Origin: Pseudeuparius sepicola
Taxonomy: Eukaryota; Arthropoda; Insecta; Coleoptera; Anthribidae
DNA: 64,000 bases
Direction: 5' to 3'
Assembly: GCA_963920635.1 (NCBI GenBank)
Contig: OY987302.1
Coordinates: 37,575,500-37,639,499 of the forward strand
Positions 27,311 to 40,315 of the stretch are shown piece after piece (positions within the stretch are counted from its first letter, which is position 1; every line of letters begins with the position of its first letter). The notes below the pieces were generated by a model. The model did not search any database. It was not told the DNA's origin and saw only the letters and a list, made by a program, of their open reading frames with translations. Both the position numbers and the translations under genes were made by a program.

Positions 27311-27818
27311 ATAAGAATAATAGCAAAATGAAGAAGATCAACGGCAAAAACCAACGATGTCAGAATATTTCGAGTTAATAAATTAAATTTTGATTGTCAA
27401 GATTATGTCTAGTTGTTATAAACCAGATTTACTTAGGTTTGGACAACTTACAAGTTGGTGATCATTCTGCAAGTAACTCAAAAAAGGGAAAAACATTGCG
27501 ATTGTGCGGCATATTATTAAATTAATTGATATTGATGTTATTTTTTATTTCTTTGTATGGCTTCTGCTCTTTTCGAGTAATCTAGCCACTATGGGGCGAC
27601 GTACGGTGCCAAAGCGTGGGGTACACTAAAGACTCACCCACTCGTGCGCAGCCGCGCCGCCCCCTGAAATTGAGGTCATGTGTTATGTCCATTTGGCTTT
27701 TGACACAAAATATAAGTTAGGTAAATTTTCTTCTTCTTCAGTCTTCACAAATCTCAAATAGAAACTATCGATATTGCCGTAAATCGTGTCAACGTCGCAA
27801 AACAGCAGCTAATCAGCT
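27311..27818. other. Unassigned DNA before second element
   Basis: No gene or repeat recognised. Confidence 0.4.
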
Positions 27819-28260
27819 TTTTAAGCGTAATACATAAAAAGTATCTTGTAGGAAATTTAATGTACTTTCACGTGATATAAGGGTTTTCATTGATAACAAG
27901 GATAGTGTTAGAGTTGTAGGGGTGGGAGTGGGCGTTTTCGACGTTTTCGTAAAAGGGCCAAAAAATCGCTGTTCGTCAGCGAGCTCTAGCGCCGATACGG
28001 CTCATCAGAAAATCAAAGTTTAGCGCATTTTTTACGAAATTTTGTCTACTTTAATATTGATTAGAATGGTCATTTTCGAAAAACGCACAGTTTTCGAGTT
28101 TTAAGCGAAAAACTGAAAAAGTGAGATTTTTTTGCATTTTTCGTTGTGAAGCCGGCCTCCTACATGGCAGCAAACTTGAAATTCGGACTCAGCACCCCAG
28201 AAAACACTTAGAACCGCTGAGAAAAAACTTCCGCAATTTTGTAAAAAAAAGTAAAAGTGA
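27819..28260 (+). repeat. Terminal repeat of second element, left copy
   Basis: Runs from TTTTAAGCGTAATACAT through 'ACTTTCACGTGATATAAGGG', 'GTAGGGGTGGGAGTGGGCGT' and 'TCGTTGTGAAGCCGGCCTCC' to CTTCCGCAATTTTG. Matched in inverse at about 44470-44950 and, diverged, at 46757-47170. Length near 440 bp is typical of polinton ends. Confidence 0.75.
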
Positions 28261-28551
28261 AGCATTGAGGGGAAGTTGTGTCAATTAATTTAATGAAAAT
28301 TTGTTGTTGTCTCTTTAGTTCTCGGAACAGATGTCATAATATCAATTAATACTTACATCAATGGTGATAATTATAACCTGTGACCTTAGCGATACTAAAA
28401 TTTATAGTTAAATAAGAAAATTTGATGTAGTGTGCAATTTGAACATTGTATTACAAACACATTTTTTTCTCCAATTTCTGTATATAATCTCGGATCGTTT
28501 TTGATGTAAGCATTAGTTGTATTTGCTTGTTCCTTGTTCAACGATTCAACA

Positions 28552-28821
28552 ATGGCTACCGTTCCATGTACGATTGTAGTATTTACCAACGACAAAGTGA
28601 ATTTTCCTATAAAACATTTGATGGTCGTGATGAAACAATTGTTTCAGTAAGTATTTTTTATTTATTTTATTTTATTTTATTTATTTATTATTTTTTTTTT
28701 TTTTAATTTTTTTTGTAGATATGGTTTTAAGGAGTTAAAAACTAAGGAAGACAAAGTCTTTCTCTCGTTGTATTATTGTCCGAGAGCTGTAACATGGAGG
28801 AAGAAATTTAGAAATTTCTAA
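28552..28821 (+). pseudogene. Small spliced gene (gene A), truncated copy 1
   Basis: Exon 1 28552-28646 (ATG, starts ATVPCTIVVFTNDKVNF), 72-bp GT-AG intron (GTAAGT...TTTTGTAG), exon 2 28719-28821 ending in TAA: 65 residues. It lacks the acidic C-terminal part present in copies 2 and 3. No family recognised. Its presence inverted elsewhere in the same arm indicates an early local inverted duplication. Confidence 0.55.
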
Positions 28822-28915
28822 GCAACAGTTGTTATTGGAGCAATAATTGATTTATATTTTTTAAGCCTACTTCCATCAACCTATTTGTTTATAATGACGT
28901 CGATTTGATTACAAT

Positions 28916-29169
28916 TTGTTGGAAGAGGAACAAGTGCGACAACAACGAGCACTCGACAAAATGAAGAGGATGCCCATGTACAGATACGAGTTACAAAAGG
29001 TATATGAAGCGTGTCTACAGCCCACCCAGTTGTCATCAATCGATTTGACAAGAGTAGTAAACTCATCTAAATTTATTAGTGAATGAGGAAAAGACAATTT
29101 TGCCAGAAGATTTAATCTTCCGAACAATCCATCGCATTCCCCTACGAAGTCATCTGTTTCATTAGCGGA
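28916..29169 (+). pseudogene. Remnant of an uncharacterised charged protein
   Basis: One frame reads LLEEEQVRQQRALDKMKRMP then MYRYELQKVYEACLQPTQLS with one stop before an Asn/Ser-rich tail ending at TAA. The opposite arm keeps the same sequence (about 43560-43795, minus). Helical and charged; no family recognised. Confidence 0.35.
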
Positions 29170-29260
29170 TTAACAACAGATAATTTTAAAAGTTTTTCTA
29201 ATGCTAATGCTAACTAATGTTTGAATTTAGCTGTGGACAAGTGTGCACCACACAATCATT

Positions 29261-29751
29261 ATGTTTATGATTGACGTCCAAGGATTCCAGTATGGAGATG
29301 AACACAATTTTTTGTGTAAAGAAATTTCAATTTTGAATGTAAATATGGGAACTGCTGTACACAAGTTTGTAAACTTACCGCTAGATTTGACTCAATTCAA
29401 ACCAAATATATAGTGTCACATGAGTGGTTAACAAGAAATTTGCACGGTTTGTGTTTTAAAAGTTATAGTGAAGACTTTTTGGCTTATGAAAACATTAGCG
29501 ATTTTATGAAGGAAGAAGTAAAAGGAGAGAAAGTCGTAGTTAAAGGTCTTCAGAAGAAAATATGGTTGGAAAGTTTTCTACCAAATAACCAAATCACCGA
29601 TTTACTCGACGATGGGTGTCCAGCACTAGACAATTTGAAGCTCGCATTTAAGTCGTACCACTGTTTACAACAAGTAAATATTGCTTTAAATTGCACTTTG
29701 GAAAATGTATACTACTTGTATTACTGGACTATTTATTGTAAAAAATTATAA
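29261..29751 (+). pseudogene. 'DVQGF' family gene of second element, left arm (frame break)
   Basis: ATG 29261 gives FMIDVQGFQYGDEHNFLCKE, then a stop at about 29410. The next frame continues 'WLTRNLHGLCF', 'VVVKGLQKKIWLESFLPNN', 'DDGCPALDNLK' and 'NCTLENVYYLYYW' to 29751. It aligns with the intact protein at 10518-11018 in the DVQGF and VKG blocks, tying the two DNA-virus elements together. It also keeps the C-terminal Cys/His 'C-x-LENV' block typical of the family. AATAAATAGATAAA overlaps the stop. Function unproven. Confidence 0.7.
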
Positions 29752-29766
29752 AATAAATAGATAAAT

Positions 29767-30416
29767 CTATAAAGAAAGTTTTTTATTCTGCCAATTTTGA
29801 CTATATCCAATATTAAGTGTCCCCCCGTCTTGTTGTTGGTAACTTGAAGGAGGTGTCAACGACGATGATGACATTTCACCATCCTTCGAAACTGCTGTTT
29901 TAATTCTACGTTTTTTCGAAAATTCTTGTTGCTGTTGCTGCTGCTGCTGCTGCTCATCACTAGATATTTCTTGTAAATCCGGCGACTCCAAATATAATAT
30001 AATTTCCGACGATGGTGGGACGAGACGACAAATCGTCATCTTGATCATCCAATAAATTGAATTTATATTTTCCAACAGTGTCTTCCAAAATTTTGAACTC
30101 CTCCTTTTCGATCTTTGCCGCATACCCTACGGGTAAATTTCTAAATTTCTTCCTCAATGTTACAGCTCTCGGACAATAAGACAACGAGAAAAAGACTTTG
30201 TCTTCCTTAGTTTTTAACTCCTTAACACCATACCTAAAAAATTAAAAAAAAAATGATACAAAAATTAAAACAAAATTAAAAAAATAAAACAAAATTTAAA
30301 AAGAAATAAAAAAATACTTACTGAAACATTTGTTTCATCAGGACCATCAAATCTTTTATAGAAAAATTCACTTTGTCGTTGGTAAATACTACAATCGTAC
30401 ATGGAACGGTAGCCAT
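29767..30416 (-). pseudogene. Gene A, copy 2 (full length, frame break)
   Basis: Exon 1 30416-30322, intron 30321-30234, exon 2 from 30233. It continues past the region lost in copy 1 through LPVGYAAKIEKEEFKILEDT to an acidic LLDDQDDDL. A frame change then leads to a Gln-repeat (nine Q) and basic, Ser-rich tail ending at 29767. The same break exists in copy 3, so it predates the arm duplication. The CAG/CTG run has expanded here relative to copy 3. Unknown function; the acidic then basic C-terminus suggests a nuclear or nucleic-acid-associated protein (inference). Confidence 0.5.
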
Positions 30417-30859
30417 TGTTGAATCGTTGAACAAGGAACAAGCAAATACAACTAATGCTTACATCGAAAACGATCCTAGATTATATACAGAAATTTGAGC
30501 AAAAATTTTCTTTGTATTACAAACAAATTTCAAATTGCACACTACACCAAATTTTCTTATTTTCCCATAAATTTTAGTATCGCTAAGGTCACAGGTTATA
30601 ATTATCACCATTGACGTTAGTATTGATTGATTGATTAATTGGTATTATATCTGTTCCGAGAACTAAAGAGAAAACAACAAATTTCCATTAAATTAATTGA
30701 CATGTTTTTCATTATTATCTTTTAATTGCATTATGTTATCAATCCTATTTTGTACAATAACAAATTTCCTTTAATTTAATTGACATCTTATCTCTATAGG
30801 GTGACAACTATCAAGGTTCAATGCATTAGCTTATTATTCAATTTATCCTTGACGTTATA

Positions 30860-31177
30860 TTAGTATACACACACTGGTTCAGCTTGTTGTTTCATCATTT
30901 CATCAATAAGAGTAGCAGCAGCAGCAACAGCAGCAGCAGCAGATCTCAACAAGTCCTCGATGAGATGTCCGATGAAGCCGTTAAGAAAGTAGAAATGGTG
31001 AGTAGAATAGATTACTTGAATCCGAGCACTGACTGCAATAGATCCATGACTGAACCAAACTGATTTTACCAAGTGCAAATCAGTGCACCCTATTAAACTG
31101 GTACGTACCTTGATATTAGAGATGGGTTCGTATTCACACACCACACTAAAAATCGATATAAAAAGAGTTGGGAGCAC
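30860..31177 (-). other. Open frame with Ala repeat, conserved between arms
   Basis: 105 residues with an Ala-rich run encoded by GCT/GCA triplets, mirrored by a 111-residue frame at 41544-41879. The length difference is only in the triplet repeat. The opposite strand reads as a Ser-rich run. Coding status is uncertain because neither frame has a family match. Confidence 0.3.
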
Positions 31178-32323
31178 AGATATTCGACTGAATTAGATTC
31201 GAATTTGCGAGTTCAGAACAAAATACTCAAAACCGCGTCCAAAGGTTGATAATAATTTGTTAAAAACGTAGTAACGGAGTTTTTTCAAAAAAATCCGTTA
31301 CAATATCCCGCAAAAGAGAACGTAACTCGAACCTCATCATATCGTCATTTTAGTAAAATGTTGAAATTCGATAACATTCAATTTCCCATAAATTTAAAGG
31401 ACATTCCCAAATTTGAACAATTAAATAGACTAGCAATAAACGTGTTTACTATTAATGAAAATATAAAGTTCTACCATTGACAATGAGTAAAACAAAATTT
31501 TCACCTAGTGTAAATTTACTAATGATTTGCTGTAACCAAGAGTGGAGTGATAGTGGGAGTGATGAATGCGAACACTGCAAAGATTATTATCATTTTGCTT
31601 ACATAAAAGATTTCTCTCGTCTGGTTCATAAACAAATTGGTAACACAAAATACCAGAAATGGTTGTGAGATGTTTCAATAATTTTAGCAGTGAATTTCAT
31701 TTAAACAAGCATGTAGAGAATTGTGAAAATTTTGATGATGTTAAAGTAGTTTTACCTACAGAAAAAAATGAAATTATGAAATTTAAAAATTTTACATACA
31801 AACAGCTTACTCCATTTGTTATATGCAGATCTTGATAGTATTCTTATACCTTTAACGATTATAACAACAGTGCTAGTAAATCGGAGCAATATCAAAAACA
31901 TGAAGCGTACAGTATTTGTTATTATTTGAAGTCAACGTATGATGATTCCTTATCGAAATTAAAACTATATACAGGTCGCAATTGTTAGGATTGGTTTTCA
32001 CGAGAACTGCAACAAATTGCTATAGAATTACATACATTTTTTAATAATCCTAAACCCATGAAGGATTTAACAAGTGAGGAAAGAAACAATTTCAAAACAG
32101 CTCATGTATGTCACATATGCGAAAACCCTTTGACAACACACTTAATGATAAAGTAAAAGATCAAAATCATTTCACTGGTAAATATAGAGGACCGGCACAC
32201 ATGATATGCAACCTACAATTTAAAAAATCATATGTTCCAGTTATTTTTCATAACATGTCTGGATACTATTGTTATTTTTTAATTAAATCACTTAGTAATA
32301 GTTTTGTGAGTGGGGTATATACA

Positions 32324-32676
32324 CAGTGGGTAGGTAATTAAATTTGGGTATCTATTTGGGTATTTACCCGAACGATATTTACCCAAGGGTATTTAAACAA
32401 CCTAAAACCCAAGTTAACCTAAAAAAACAGGCATTCCAAACTTTCAGTGGTGCATGGTCGACGGAATAGAATAGATATCGAATATGGTCAATGGTCAAAT
32501 AAAAACAATTTTTTAATATACCACGTTTTTAATTTTTTTTAAATATTAATTCGTCAGCCAAAATAACCAATAAAATAAGTACCCCTCAAAATACCCCTTT
32601 TGGGTAAATACCCGGGTATATAAACAGGGTATTTATCCCAAAAAATAAATACCCGGGTATTTTACATCACTACTTG
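32324..32676. mobile_element. hAT-like MITE with ACCCGGGTATTT motifs, inside polB relic
   Basis: About 350 bp begins CAGTGGGTAGGTAATT and ends in the inverse of CAAGTAGTGATGTAAAAT, both followed inward by repeated TTTGGGTA/ACCCGGGTA motifs. It separates the Exo II and 'GRISLLPLN' segments of polB. Only its left 119 bp is present in the inverted right arm (40316-40434), so the arm boundary falls inside it. Confidence 0.6.
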
Positions 32677-34058
32677 GTACAAAAGTTAAAGGTAGAATAA
32701 GTTTACTACCCTTGAACAAAGAAATATACATTTCGTTTACAAAGTATATCGATGGTACTAACATTAGTTTAAGATTTTTAGATACATTTAGATTCATGCG
32801 AAGTAGTTTAAGTAAACTAATCTTATTTGAATGACGAACAGAAAGTAATAACGAAATCATATTTTTCCAATAAAGAACAATTTGAATTAGTTGCAAGAAA
32901 ATGTGTTTTTCCTTATGAATATCTAGACTGTTGGGAAAAATTGTCGGACACCAGTTTACATCAAAAGAATCATTTTTTAGTAAAATACACAACAAAGACA
33001 TTTCTGATGGTGATTACAGTCTCGCTAACAATGTATGGCTAACGTTTAACATTACAATTTACAAGAATAAGCAGAATTGTATTTAAAAATAGATGGGTTA
33101 TACTTTTGAAAATTTCAAAGATATGTGTTTCAAAACATACAAATTAGGCGCTCTTCATTATTACACAGCTCCGGGTCTTGCCTTTGATGCCATGTTGAAA
33201 ATAACACAAATATAACTGGAATTGATTACCGACTATGAAATGTCTTCCTTTATTCAAAAGGGAATTAGAGGGGAATTTCACAATGTAGCAATAGGTATGG
33301 AGAAGCTAATAATAAATATATGGGGAACTTGTATAAACCCGACGTTTGTACATCATATTTGATGCATTTTGATGTAAATAATCTAAATGGAACAGCTATG
33401 AGCACGTATCTACCATATGGCGGATTGGAATGGGTCCATGCGAAGATTTCTATAATGTCATTAACCAACCTGAAAATTGTGACTATGGTTTTGTTCTTGA
33501 AGTAGATTTACATTATCCTAGAAAATTATTTAATTTACTACTTTATATAACAAAAAGAATTATGTTATTCTTTATATAAGTTTGAAACGAGCCATAGATT
33601 TGGGAATTGAAGTAACCAAAATTTATCGCTGCTTAAAATTTAAACAAACTTGTCGGATTAAAAAGTATATTGATTTAAACTGGGCCGAATGAATTTAAAT
33701 TAATTAATTTAGGTTAATCAACAACAACTCCCCGTATGGTAAAACTATTGAGAACGTAAAAAAGTATAGAGATGTAAAGTTAGTTACGAAATGGTTTGGT
33801 AGATATGGTGCTCAGTATTACATTTCTCAACCAAATTTTCACAGTTCTAATTATTGACAAAGATGTAGTTATAATCGAAATGAAAATACTTAAAGTTGAA
33901 TTAAATAAACCTACTTTTGTAGGTATGTGTATAATAGATATTTCAAAAAATTTCCTCTATGATTTTCATTATAATTATATAATAATGAAATTTGTCGATA
34001 AAGCTAAATTACTCTATTGTGACATCGATAGTCTTATTTATCACTTTTTTGTTGACGA

Positions 34059-34476
34059 TATACAGGGTGATTCACATAAGACTCCCCGGCCTCATATCTC
34101 AGCAACGAAATGAGATATTTTAGTTCCGTAAAAAGAAACAGGTAGAGCTCGTCGAATACTTTATTCTTAGGCAGTAATTGAAATTCTCTATTGCAAATTG
34201 TAGATGGCGCTGTGGTTGAAAGAATAATTTCAATCGCAGTGACCTTGAAAACTAATTCATCCGAATTGCAATTCGGATGCACCACTTTTTAAGGGTCACT
34301 GCGAACGAAAAAATTCTATCGACCGCAGCGCCATCTACAATTTGCTATGGAAAAATTAAACTTGAGCATACAAATAAAGTATTCAACGAGCTCTACCTGC
34401 CTTTTTTTACGGAACTAAAATATCTCGTTTCGTTGCTGAGATATGAAGCCGGGGTGAGGTGAATCACCCTGTATAT
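34059..34476. mobile_element. Fold-back element with TATACAGGGTGATTCAC ends, inside polB relic
   Basis: Left TATACAGGGTGATTCAC and right GTGAATCACCCTGTATAT. The inverse similarity continues inward for well over 100 bp (TACGGAACTAAAATATCTCG against its inverse). It splits the polymerase right after its Pol C motif. The end sequence is shared with the fold-backs at 54224 and 55659. Confidence 0.8.
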
Positions 34477-37400
34477 CACTATATAAAACAGGATATACAC
34501 AAATTTCATCAGATTACCCTGAAAATAATCAATATAACATACCCAGAAAAAAAAAACAAAAAAGTTTTAGGTTTGATGAAAGATGAAATAAGTGGAAAAT
34601 TAATGACTCATTTTATTGGATTACGATCTTAAAATGTATTCTATCAAAATTTTCTCTGAAAATAATTATGGGGTTATTAAAAGCAAAAGGTATTCAGAAA
34701 TCATCTTTAAAAGACATTACATTTGACGATTACTATAAATGTTTATTTCATGATACACAATGGGCCTGTTTCACACTTTTTTTTATTTTTGATTATTGGT
34801 CACGGGCCCAAGAAATTTGAATTTCAAAAACGTTTTTAGGGCATTTCCCGGCCGAAAAAAAATCGGAAAAAAATATTTTCGTGTTTTATTTACTATTAAG
34901 ATTTATAATCAAAAACAAAAATCCCATGAAAATATGATTTTTTTAATTTTATAACGTTCAGTATTTTTGTTATTTTGGTTATATAGTTACCACCTAGCTT
35001 GACCCAGTGAAACTGAATTTTACGCCATTTTCAGAGGATAAAAATCCGTTGAAAATATGATTTTTTTAAATTTTATAACGTTCAGTATTTTTTATTTTGG
35101 TTATCTAGTAGCTTGACCCAGATGGAATTTTTCTTTTCATCAGATTCTGTTCTAACGGGAAGCGTTTATGATGTTGTCTCGGTCTATTGAACAACTATTC
35201 TAAAATAATCCAACCTGTATAACACATAAAATGGGGCAGTCACTCCTTTTTTTTTTGCCTTGTATATTTCCAAACTGGCTGTTAGATGTGTTTCTCACCT
35301 TAAAAAATTAAAACCAATATTTTTTTGGACCTCAAACTTGCAACACAATTAGGTTTCAAATCTCTGGCATATTTCTCATTTATTTTATATATATACGTAG
35401 GTATAAGTTTCATTGTTTAATAAAACCAACTCGGCACTTTTCACGTCCTATGCGTCGCACTTGCTTCAGTAGATTCTCGGTCGTGGCCACAAAGACTCTA
35501 TCGAGGCGTTGTAATATATGAAAAGTCTGAGTTTCGTGTTTGTTTTTCTTTGGAAAGATGGAAGTATATCAGTACCTACTTCAGTATAATAGATACGCGT
35601 AGTTCAGTGAAATTTTGGATTACGGCAGTATCTATCTATGGAATTTGAACGGTTACTGGTTGTTTTTCCCGTGAAAATGACTGTGCCGTTGGAAAAAATG
35701 ATGTTTGGTTATATCTCATCGCTCGGGGATGTTTATTCTACTGTCTGGGGTATTAGATGTAACCTGATTTCTTTTTATACATTACCAAGAATCTTTCGGT
35801 GAGTTGTATTTTGTTTTCTTATCTCTAGGGTATTTTTTTATGTATTTGCGTCGCATTTTTAAACCTATATCGTAAAACCGGTGGTGGCACCCTGTGTTTA
35901 AAAACTATACTTCGAAAAAACATCTTGTCTGATCCAATTTTGTTATCATTTTCGTAAATGGGGTAAACAAATTAAACGTTAGCAATTATATTTGTATCAA
36001 AAATCCTTGCAAAACTGACAACGGGTTCTGCAACCAGTACCTATGATAATTGCATTACTTTTTCCTAGCTAAAAATATTTCCTTACATCTTCACCCCAAT
36101 AAATTCAGTTTCGGCTATAATATCAAAATAATATATTTATATATATTTTTTTACTTATTTCCGACTCGCTATTTAGTGGTGGTTTATAAGGTTCAAAGTT
36201 TTCAATTATTATTTTCACTGAATATTGGGACCAGGTTTTGTTTTTAAATGATAACTGGTAAACTAAATCGCCAGAAATTAATATATTTTTTGATCAACAT
36301 GTTTGAGCTCATATATATATTCTTAATATTTTGCGTGCCGCATGTTTGTATGACATGATGTTAACGTTTAGCCATGAATTTTAAGCAAGTCTGGTGCTTT
36401 TATTAAAACGGCTTACAACCCTCTAAGTAGTACGTGCAGTTTAGTGAAAGTTAGATTAGTGTCTCTCATATCGAGTCCAGTCCAATTTTCTTGCTATATC
36501 CATCATCAATGAAAACGTATAATTCAAAATGAAAATGTTTGGAGATTGAGCCGATATGATATTTTCTAGTCCAGAGGATACCGCCACCTCGAGCGATCAC
36601 GCGGGCTATACGAAAATTTAGTCTATACTTTCACATACATCAAACTTTATTTATTCATCTAAGCCCCGTCATGGATTTTTTTACACCTTATTAAGCAGAA
36701 CGCATTTTTCATAGGACACGCTAACGGTGACATCGACGGCTATATTATGACATCAGCGTATTTTCTAATAATAGTTGATTTTTGGCACCCCGGTTTTTAG
36801 AACCTCTAGCAACAATTTTCAGTTTAGCTTTCCACATTATCAAAAAAAACCATGATTTATACTATATTTAGAAGGGTGTTGTTGTATGTTCGATATTTTA
36901 TTCATTAAAAATGTTGTATTTCCAGGGTAAAATTGGTTGAACTTCTTAGGGACGTATGTTGAATTTTTCACGCCTAGTTTTAATGCGGCAAATTATCATT
37001 CGCATTTTAAACGAATTTGATAGCGTAAATAGCTTTGGACTTACAATCGCAGTATTTCTTTTTATTCCTAGAAATCAACAAAATTTCGGGGTTAAACAAG
37101 TTGACCGACAAGTTTTTTTTACTTTGAACGTACATGTTGATTATGCCTGGTTTGAAATTTTCATCCGTACTGTACCGGGGGATTTTAGATTCTATGCTAT
37201 GGAAGTATGATTTACAGGGTTTTTTTTTTAGATTCTACATCAACTGGGTCACACGTGTCCCTAAGGACAAAGGTCAAACCTCGAGAAGTAGCCACTTTGC
37301 ACGTTTTGTTTTTGTCGAGCGATCACGTGGGATGGGCATTTTTTAAACATTTTATGAGTGTAGTTTCAATCGTGATCGAGCGATTACAAGAGCTAAAATC

Positions 37401-38825
37401 AAAATTTGTGGGATAGGCAATGAATAAAATAACAACTTAGATACGCGATTAAATATTTTAATATACAAGATGCCACGAACATTTTATCAGTTTTGTATAC
37501 TTTTTCATCGGTGACGGGTACCCATAACTTTTTTATTTGCTGAATACGGATACAATTATTTTGCGTAGACTCCTGTCGATAGTATCAAATGTTTATTACC
37601 TTTACCTAAAGAAATTAATATCCATGTCCGTAATCTAATTGTTTTGCTATATATTCCGTAAATTGGCCTTGCATTCATCCGGCGGTATTTATATTTTTAA
37701 ATATGTGTGCGTCTCAAGTTTGATAATAACATTTTTAGTATACATCAGAGCTGCGCTTCATATTGTATTTGCTACTGCGGCATCCCAAGTCTGCCGCTTT
37801 AGTAGGTACCGAATTCACAGTAATAAAACTGTAAAGAACGAGCGAGTTTTGTTTGTGTACGAAGTGTTGAGATATATTACCCCATGTATCCCATTCAAAT
37901 TCGAACTATATTGGGGCTTAAATATTTTATAATATTCTAATATATACTTATATGGTTACGTTATCTGTGCTTATATATAAAAGTGTGTGAAAAAAATCTT
38001 ATTGGACATTTTATTTTTATCTAAGTAGAGAGAATTGTTTTTAGGTCGTCAACCTGTCCTGACAAGTTCCGGCTAGCGGATGTGAGTCATCCACCTTGCG
38101 CCCGGCTGCGATGCATTCGCAGAAATACTACTGTTGGGTGTTTTGGCGTTGGAATGATGGTTATTGTCCGGGTATTTTAGTGTTAATAGTAATTTTTTTA
38201 ATTTAATCGGAGCCTGCGGTACACATCATAAAAGGGACCTGCTGAGTCTACAGAGACCGGCGAGGCCTGCGGGAGCCAGCGGAGCCCTGCTACAACAGCG
38301 CGTCGAGATTATTACCACACTGCCAAGCATTTCCTAGAATTTTACTTAAATTCCGAGTGTTTGGCTTTGGAATGTGGGCTAAGGTTCGAATCCTGTATGG
38401 AACATATACCAGATGAAACCATGGGCACCTAAACACAAATACTTTTAAAACCTGATTTGTTGAACCTATCGAAAATTAGTAATCAACAATTGTTTGTATA
38501 TTTTTAGGTCACTCTCATTAATACCTTGTGGTTTGTTCTTCAAAAGCAGTTGAGACAGACCTGGTGTAAGGGTAATTTTGATCTCCAATACATAATACGT
38601 TATCTTCAACAGTTACTGTTATTTGTCCCATGACTAATCCGTCATTGGTGTGTTGGATACCATAACTCCTAGGTTCAATCTCAAGTGACAAAAACATGTC
38701 TTTAACTGAGAGTGATTGTATTATCAAAGGCTTATATATCTTTCGATCACAGAGCATCGATTACGGATAATTTCCTTTTATGCTCTCCCCGAGGCAAATT
38801 TTTCACAGGGATATCCAAGACCATT

Positions 38826-38930
38826 TATGGTATTCCGTGGTTTTCGATAGTATTCCATGGTCTTTGATGGTATTTCATGGTATTCGATGGTATTCCATGG
38901 TACTCGATGGTATTCAATGGTATGTCGCTT
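38826..38930 (+). repeat. TGGTATTCCATGGT-type minisatellite
   Basis: About eight 12-15-bp units of (GA)TGGTATTCCATGG / GATGGTATTCGATGG in tandem. Confidence 0.8.
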
Positions 38931-39118
38931 TTCAAGTCGTCTAGTCGTTTTTCAGAATCGTCTAGTCGTTTTCCAGAATCGTTTAGTCGTTTTCAGAGTC
39001 GTTTAGTCGTTTTTCCGAATCGTCTAGTCGTTTTTCGAATCGTCTAGTCGTTTTTATAGTCGTTTTTTAGAGTCGTTTAGACGTTTTTAGAGTCGTTTTT
39101 ATAGTCGCTTAGACGCTA
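38931..39118 (+). repeat. GTCGTCTAGTCGTTTTTCAGAATC-type minisatellite
   Basis: About nine units of roughly 20-24 bp built from 'GTCTAGTCGTTTTTC' and 'AGAATC', decaying into GTCGTTTTTAGA repeats. It abuts a different minisatellite on its left. Confidence 0.8.
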
Positions 39119-40315
39119 TAAGCTTTTTCTTGGTAGGATAATGGACAGTCAAAAATGAACATTGTTGTAATTTTTAATTTTCATTATTGAAGAACATGTT
39201 GCATGCCCTCATTTTATTCCATATATAGACCGTTTAAGGGTTTTAAACCCTTAATTCCACCTTTTTCCACACGCTACACTTATACCTTTGGGTTTTCGAA
39301 GTCGGAATAGTATAAAAATCATACGGTGAACATGGCATAAGTGAGAATTAGTACCTTTTTTTTGTTTCTGGGTGAAATTTTAAACAGGAAACGCGTTGCA
39401 CAAAATAGGGTTTTCCAGCTAGTGGTCTTTCAACTTGATAATCGTGTGACGTCAGAGTATTTTTAAAAACTGGTGAACTTTGCACCTATTATATTTTAGT
39501 CAAGTAATTTAAAACAGGGCCTGGCTTTCTCAGAATTAAAGAAATTTACTTACCTAAATTAGATGGTTATAAACTCAACTAAAAATGGTTAATTTATGCC
39601 CCAAATTTAATGTCCACTTTCCTTTTGAGCAGTCCTATTCTCTAAATATAGGAAGATATGAGGATTTTTGATACATCCTTAGGTAATGTAGTCAAGAAAA
39701 TGTATACACTCATATGTATCTCATATCTATTCTTTATTTCACTTTTCCTACAAATTTTTTATCGCCAGTACCGATGAGATCAGCGTGCTCGTTTCATTGG
39801 CGCTTATTCCGACAAAGAGAAAGTACTTTTTTCCGAGGAATTATATCACGTACATATTGCAAGCTGGTATTTTTTCTATAGGTGTTAGGTTTTTATTAGT
39901 TGCGAGTCTCGACATGTCTCGGCGTCGCGGACGCAAAAATACGCAGGCAGAGGTGGTAGCAAAAATCCATGCATGGCCGCGGCTAAAGGTCGACAGGGGG
40001 ACGTCATGGCTTAATTGTGATTTAGGGTTTTTATTAGTTGCGAGTCGTGACATGTCGCGGCGTCGCGGCTGGGTGTTGACCGTTGGGTCGGAGGGATAAT
40101 GACGAAAGCGGGACTCGGGCACCTTCGGCAGGGTTGGGAGCAGGGGCGAAGGTCGCTGGACTCGGACATCTTCGGCAGGGTTCAGAGTCGGTGCGATTGG
40201 CTGGGGGGCGTGGTTTGGGAGTGGAGGGGGTAAGTTTGGTCAAAAAAGTGCAGGATTTTGCTCCCATAAGAAATACATGGGGAAATTGTGCTCGTACCGG
40301 CATAGCTATACTACT

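Larger units (their letters stand above)
31358..34760 (+). pseudogene. polB: Protein-primed DNA polymerase B relic of second element
   Basis: Recognisable pieces in order: 'FPINLKDIPKFEQL' (about 31390), CICC/CxxC finger region with 'KDFSRLVHKQI' (to 31668), second finger (about 31685), Exo I YADLDS (about 31820) and the HNH-like block with 'HFTGKYRGPAH' and Exo II 'VIFHNMSGY' (32108-32280). Then 'FPYEYLDCWEKLSD' (about 32920), Pol A-like [10 protein letters not shown] (about 33375), '[15 protein letters not shown]' (about 33910), Pol C YCDIDS (about 34018) and 'LMKDEISGKLM' (about 34575). Dozens of stops and frame changes, a hAT-like MITE (32324-32676) and a fold-back (34059-34476) interrupt it. 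It ends abruptly near 34760 without the usual C-terminus. Confidence 0.85.
34761..40315. other. Spacer of the palindrome: unassigned DNA
   Basis: 5.5 kb without a gene I recognise. It contains a about 70-bp direct duplication (about 34935-35000 and 35050-35120, with TTATAACGTTCAGTATTTTT and GCTTGACCCAG) and two minisatellites (separate entries). It also has a GC-rich 39890-40240 stretch with a about 50-bp direct repeat ('TTTTTATTAGTTGCGAGTC', 'GGCGTCGCGG') at about 39889 and about 40026. Short frames exist but none has motif support. Confidence 0.45.
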
